From Bacteroidota bacterium (GTDB taxonomy: Bacteria; Bacteroidota; Bacteroidia; Chitinophagales; Chitinophagaceae): 9,505 bases of DNA. Positions within the stretch are counted from its first letter, which is position 1; each line of letters begins with the position of its first letter. Below the pieces are notes generated by a model. The model was not told the DNA's origin, ran no database searches, and worked only from the letters and a program-made list of their open reading frames with translations. The translations under genes were made by a program, and so were the position numbers. This document shows positions 7,550 through 9,505 of the stretch, in pieces. The stretch lies in NCBI GenBank assembly GCA_023391895.1, contig JAEWAC010000256.1, positions 1 through 9,505 on the forward strand, in the 5' to 3' direction.

Positions 7550-7581
7550 GCCCGCTTCTCAGCAGGCCTTAAAGCTTTTTT
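7550..7581 (-). promoter_or_regulatory. Programmed -1 frameshift signal (A AAA AAG plus hairpin)
   Basis: On the minus strand the orfA phase reads GGA AAA AAG CTT TAA, giving the canonical slippery heptamer A AAA AAG at 7581-7575. Slipping back one base continues GCT TTA AGG in the orfB phase without a stop. A stem GCCTGC (7567-7562) pairs with GCGGGC (7555-7550) with one G-U pair around the loop TGAGAA, 7 nt past the heptamer. This is the usual geometry of a stimulatory hairpin. Confidence 0.85.
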
Positions 7582-7832
7582 CCAACCACATCTTTTAAAA
7601 CGCTGATCTGTAGAACCTGTTCAGCGACGATCTTTTTGAACTGGGCTAGTTCCACTTCCAGTTCCTTCATTCGCTTGAGCTGGTTGACCTCCAGGCCCGA
7701 ATACTTGGCTTTCCATCCGTAAAACGTAGCCTGGCTAATGCCCAACTCCCGGCATATGTCTTTAACGGCTATGCCACGTTCCTGTTTCTTGATGGCTGCC
7801 ACAATCTGATTTTCTGTAAATCGCTTTTTCAT
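7569..7832 (-). CDS. IS3-family transposase OrfA (HTH and leucine zipper)
   Basis: An 87-residue DNA-binding subunit. The HTH_Tnp_1 (Tnp_8) domain occupies about 1-50, with KRFTENQIVAAI, then DICRELGISQATFYGWKAKYSG, the typical recognition helix of IS407-like OrfA. A heptad-like coiled coil follows from about 55 to 83 (LKRMKELEVELAQFKKIVAEQ), used for multimerisation. It terminates GKKL-TAA just after the slippery sequence. The ATG at 7832 is the family start (MKKRFTENQ). Alone, OrfA usually represses or regulates transposition; fused to OrfB by a -1 shift it gives the active transposase. Confidence 0.93.
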   Translation of the reverse strand: MKKRFTENQIVAAIKKQERGIAVKDICRELGISQATFYGWKAKYSGLEVNQLKRMKELEVELAQFKKIVAEQVLQISVLKDVVGKKL

Positions 7833-7843
7833 TCATCAAAGTT

Positions 7844-7871
7844 TAAAGTTAACAACTCAGTTCGTTGGCAA
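7844..7871 (-). promoter_or_regulatory. Candidate promoter of the IS3 transposase
   Basis: On the reverse strand, TTG (7871-7869) is followed after 17 nt by TAACTTTA (7851-7844), one mismatch from TAnnTTTG and 11 nt before the orfA ATG. Spacing is at the short end of the Bacteroidota range. No Shine-Dalgarno is visible. Tentative. Confidence 0.3.
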
Positions 7872-7896
7872 CTCTAACTTCAGTGGCCGAAAATTG

Positions 7897-7908
7897 GGGA
7901 AGCCGACA
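7897..7908 (-). repeat. Terminal inverted repeat of the IS3 element (orfA side)
   Basis: The reverse complement reads TGTCGGCTTCCC and continues CAATTTTCGGCCACTG inward. It matches the opposite end at 9 of 12 positions and ends in the CA dinucleotide expected for IS3 elements. Confidence 0.65.
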
Positions 7909-8043
7909 TTGGGTATTAATTATCAAATTAAGTATGATCAACTTTCTAGAGTTTTAATAAGGATGAATTTAATTACTTTCTAAGGTAAGAATGACTATAC
8001 TGGTTAAATAATTTTATTTATATTAAATCCTATTTATATTAGT
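7909..8043. other. AT-rich gap between IS3 element and methyltransferase
   Basis: These 135 bp carry no ORF. Before the IS arrived this DNA was probably the intergenic region between the divergent beta-helix and methyltransferase genes, so both original promoters may lie here. On the reverse strand TTAATTTG near 7930 resembles a -7 box that would once have served the beta-helix gene. The right half includes an 11-bp direct repeat next to the methyltransferase start. Confidence 0.5.
8015..8041 (+). repeat. Tandem 11-bp direct repeat upstream of the methyltransferase
   Basis: TATTTATATTA occurs at 8015-8025 and again at 8031-8041, with a 16-bp period, the second copy ending two bases before the ATG at 8044. 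It may be an AT-rich leader, a duplicated -7-like region or simply low-complexity DNA. Confidence 0.6.
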
Positions 8044-8733
8044 ATGACTAACCATAAAAAGAACTCTATGAGTATAAAGACCTTTTTTAAAAAACTTATT
8101 GGCAGAGATGCAAACAATGGCTTTCCTGGTTCTTCAAGCTACTGGGAACAGCGTTATGCTAATGGTGGCAATAGTGGCGCAGGCTCTTATAATAACCTTG
8201 CTGAATTTAAAGCAGAAGTTTTAAACAATTTCATTAAAGAAAACAACATTCATAATGTAATTGAATTCGGTTGTGGGGATGGCAACCAACTAAGTTTGAT
8301 TAACTATCCTAAATACATAGGGTTGGACGTAGCTAAAACAGCTATTATCATCTGTAAGAATAAATTTAGAAACGACAAGAGCAAAAGCTTTTACTTGTAT
8401 GACACTAATGCATTTGTAGATAACCATAAATTGTTTCACAGTGAACTTAGTATCTCTTTAGATGTAATTTATCATTTAATCGAAGATGAAGTATTTAACC
8501 AGTATATGGAACATCTGTTTGATGCCTCAAGCCGCTTTGTATTAATCTATGCTAGCAACTTCAAAAAAAAGCAGACATACCACGAAAAGGACAGAGTCTT
8601 TACAGAATGGGTAGAAAGAAATAAAAAAGACTTCAGATTAGTAAAGAAGATCGATAATAGATATAAATATGACGTAAATAATTCAGCCTTTACTTCTAAG
8701 GCTGACTTTTTTATTTACGAAAAGCTTGATTAA
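8044..8733 (+). CDS. Class I SAM-dependent methyltransferase
   Basis: A 229-residue protein. SSYWEQRYANGGNSGAG (30-46) and the SAM-binding motif I VIEFGCGDGNQ (72-82), then YIGLDVA (91-97, with the acidic D95 expected to bind the ribose) and SISLDVIYHLIED (136-148), are typical of small Rossmann methyltransferases found in polysaccharide clusters. The N-terminus before residue 30 has no signal peptide, so it is cytoplasmic. The chosen ATG at 8044 could be replaced by the ATG at 8068 (MSIKTFFKKLIG), which gives a natural-looking start. Substrate is unknown; a sugar or glycan precursor is likely from context. The gene is clearly AT-rich and lies between two insertion sequences, which suggests horizontal acquisition. 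Confidence 0.85.
   Translation: MTNHKKNSMSIKTFFKKLIGRDANNGFPGSSSYWEQRYANGGNSGAGSYNNLAEFKAEVLNNFIKENNIHNVIEFGCGDGNQLSLINYPKYIGLDVAKTAIIICKNKFRNDKSKSFYLYDTNAFVDNHKLFHSELSISLDVIYHLIEDEVFNQYMEHLFDASSRFVLIYASNFKKKQTYHEKDRVFTEWVERNKKDFRLVKKIDNRYKYDVNNSAFTSKADFFIYEKLD
8683..8712 (+). terminator. Terminator-like hairpin inside the methyltransferase 3' end
   Basis: TCAGCCTT (8683-8690) pairs perfectly with AAGGCTGA (8698-8705) across a 7-nt loop, followed by C and six T residues (8707-8712). This is the form of an intrinsic terminator, but it ends 21 nt before the TAA stop at 8731-8733, so it lies within the coding sequence (residues SAFTSKADFF). It may be fortuitous. Confidence 0.45.
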
Positions 8734-8827
8734 AGAAATCATATCTGTTTATGATAACTTGGATAGCTAAGTACACTGTAATCTAAGTTTATTATTAATC
8801 GTACCTTATTGTTCTAAATGTAGGTGT

Positions 8828-9262
8828 ATGAAAAAGCCGCATATTTCCTTAACGACCACCGATAAGACCTACCTCAAAAACTTACTGGGCAAAGGCTCTT
8901 TACCGGTAAAGGTCTTTAGACGGGCTACGGCTCTTTTGGAACTGGACCGTGGCAAAACGGAAGGTGCGGTGGCCCAAACGCTTGGCGTATGTTACCCAAG
9001 CGTCTCCCGCTGGTGCCAGGCCTATCGGGCGAAGGGCTTAAAGATGCTCTGGGATGCACCCCGCAGTGGTCGCCCTCTTGAAATAGATGGTCAGCAAAGA
9101 GCCAAGATCACGGCCCTGGCCTGTTCTAAAGCACCTGCGGGCCACCGCCACTGGAGTTTGCGTCTGATAGCGGAAAAAGTCGTGGAACTGGGCTATGTCG
9201 AACACCTTTCCCATAACCATGCAGGTAAAATCCTAAAAAAAACGAACTCCAGCCGCACCTAA
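8828..9262 (+). CDS. IS630-family transposase, N-terminal DNA-binding part
   Basis: A 144-residue ORF with a homeodomain-like helix-turn-helix region (about 20-70: VKVFRRATALLELDRGKTEGAVAQTLGVCYPSVSRW is its core), then the linker AKGLKMLWDAPRSGRPLEID (about 68-87) with the GRP motif common to IS630 transposases, and a second winged-helix-like segment to HAGKILKK (about 130-138). The final residues TNSSRT are read out of phase past an A8 run and are probably not native. The real protein very likely continues in the -1 frame as the catalytic domain. No Shine-Dalgarno is apparent at the ATG. It binds the element ends. Confidence 0.87.
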   Translation: MKKPHISLTTTDKTYLKNLLGKGSLPVKVFRRATALLELDRGKTEGAVAQTLGVCYPSVSRWCQAYRAKGLKMLWDAPRSGRPLEIDGQQRAKITALACSKAPAGHRHWSLRLIAEKVVELGYVEHLSHNHAGKILKKTNSSRT

Positions 9263-9296
9263 AGCATAGTTGGTGTATCAGCAAGGTAGACGCTGG
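9235..9296 (+). promoter_or_regulatory. Probable -1 frameshift signal in the IS630 transposase
   Basis: Eight A residues (9235-9242) give the slippery heptamer A AAA AAA in the phase of the first ORF (CTA AAA AAA ACG). A -1 slip leads to AAC GAA CTC, the phase of the catalytic ORF. Possible downstream pairings are CCAGC (9249-9253) with GCTGG (9292-9296), six nt after the run, enclosing GCACC (9255-9259) with GGTGT (9272-9276). The stems are short. Confidence 0.6.
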
Positions 9297-9505
9297 CTTT
9301 TTAGCCAAAATGGAACAGGTGCTGTGGCTCTACCAATTGCCCTATGACGAGCGCTATCCGGTGGTGTGTTTCGATGAGAGGCCCTGTTTTCTCATTGGCC
9401 AGGCGATCGAACCCCTCAGCATGCAAAAAGGAAAAGTGATGAAGGAGCACTACACCTATGAGAAAAACGGCTCCTGCGCTTTGCTGGCGGCAATAGAACC
9501 GTTAG
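9241..9505 (+). CDS. IS630-family transposase, catalytic part, cut by right edge
   Basis: I read this frame directly: from 9241 it runs for 88 codons without a stop to the window edge. It begins NELQPHLKHSW and contains VVCFDERPCFLIGQAIEPLS (41-60 of this segment), where D45 is the first catalytic aspartate of the IS630 DDE domain, followed by KEHYTYEKNGSCALLAAIEPL, a typical IS630 continuation. There is no need for its own start if a -1 shift at the A8 run joins it to the upstream ORF. The remaining DDE residues lie beyond the window, so integrity cannot be judged. Confidence 0.85.

Larger units (their letters stand above)
6667..7908 (-). mobile_element. IS3-family element, IS407-like, apparently complete
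   Basis: The element spans about 1242 bp, close to IS407 (about 1.24 kb). It contains orfA and orfB in two phases on the minus strand. The ends are TG...CA as usual for IS3: the left terminus reads TGAAAGCTTCCC, and the right terminus, reverse-complemented, reads TGTCGGCTTCCC, sharing TG and GCTTCCC. Adjacent 4-bp flanks (GTTT left, TTGG right) do not match, so no clean target duplication is visible. A TTGG does occur at 6660-6663, three bases further out. Boundaries are inferred from the imperfect inverted repeats. Confidence 0.85.
8828..9505 (+). mobile_element. IS630-family element, truncated by the right window edge
   Basis: Defined by an HTH ORF and a DDE ORF in -1 phase, both with IS630-type motifs. 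The outer left terminus lies somewhere in 8734-8827 and cannot be placed without the other end, which is outside the window. The coordinates given are those of the coding part only. Confidence 0.8.

Noticed and set aside
8738..8755. ATCAT...ATGAT inverted repeat after the methyltransferase
   Set aside because: The stem is five AT-rich pairs without a T run, too weak to call as a terminator.
8734..8827. Left inverted repeat of the IS630 element
   Set aside because: The opposite end is outside the window, so no terminus can be verified by comparison.
1..9505. CRISPR array, toxin-antitoxin pair, defence system, tRNA or rRNA
   Set aside because: No regular repeat-spacer structure, no cloverleaf and no defence-type domain was found on either strand.

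Overview
The window looks like part of an exopolysaccharide or surface-glycan locus from a member of the Bacteroidota, possibly Chitinophagaceae-like. The assignment rests on three observations: the start codons lack Shine-Dalgarno sequences and have AT-rich leaders, there are candidate TAnnTTTG-type promoter boxes, and the protein families are typical of that phylum. The exact taxon is an inference. I saw no rRNA, tRNA or CRISPR array.

Left part (1-5000): a minus-strand pair encodes a PHP-type (CpsB/YwqE-like) protein-tyrosine phosphatase, cut by the left edge, and a GT4 glycosyltransferase; their stop and start codons overlap as TGATG. Divergent from these, across a 95-bp gap, is a polytopic membrane protein with Wzy/GT-C-like features. 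Its 3' end overlaps by 16 bp the 3' end of a convergent asparagine synthetase (glutamine-hydrolysing, AsnB type). Together they look like machinery for assembling, modifying and controlling export of a polysaccharide.

Middle (5001-6654): a 220-bp AT-rich gap is followed by a secreted right-handed beta-helix protein with a pectate-lyase-3-type N-terminus, which could act on the glycan outside the cytoplasm.

Right part (6667-9505): an apparently complete IS3-family (IS407-like) element of about 1.24 kb sits only 12 bp upstream of the beta-helix gene, in the same orientation. It has the classic two-ORF layout with an A AAA AAG slippery site and a hairpin 7 nt downstream. Beyond it are an AT-rich SAM-dependent methyltransferase gene and the first part of an IS630-family element, whose transposase is split at an A8 run in a way that fits a -1 frameshift. 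The methyltransferase is therefore bracketed by two different insertion sequences.

Most of the window is recognisable biology. The points most worth checking are the IS insertion in the leader of the beta-helix gene, the two frameshift signals, a terminator-like hairpin inside the end of the methyltransferase gene, and the unassigned membrane protein.
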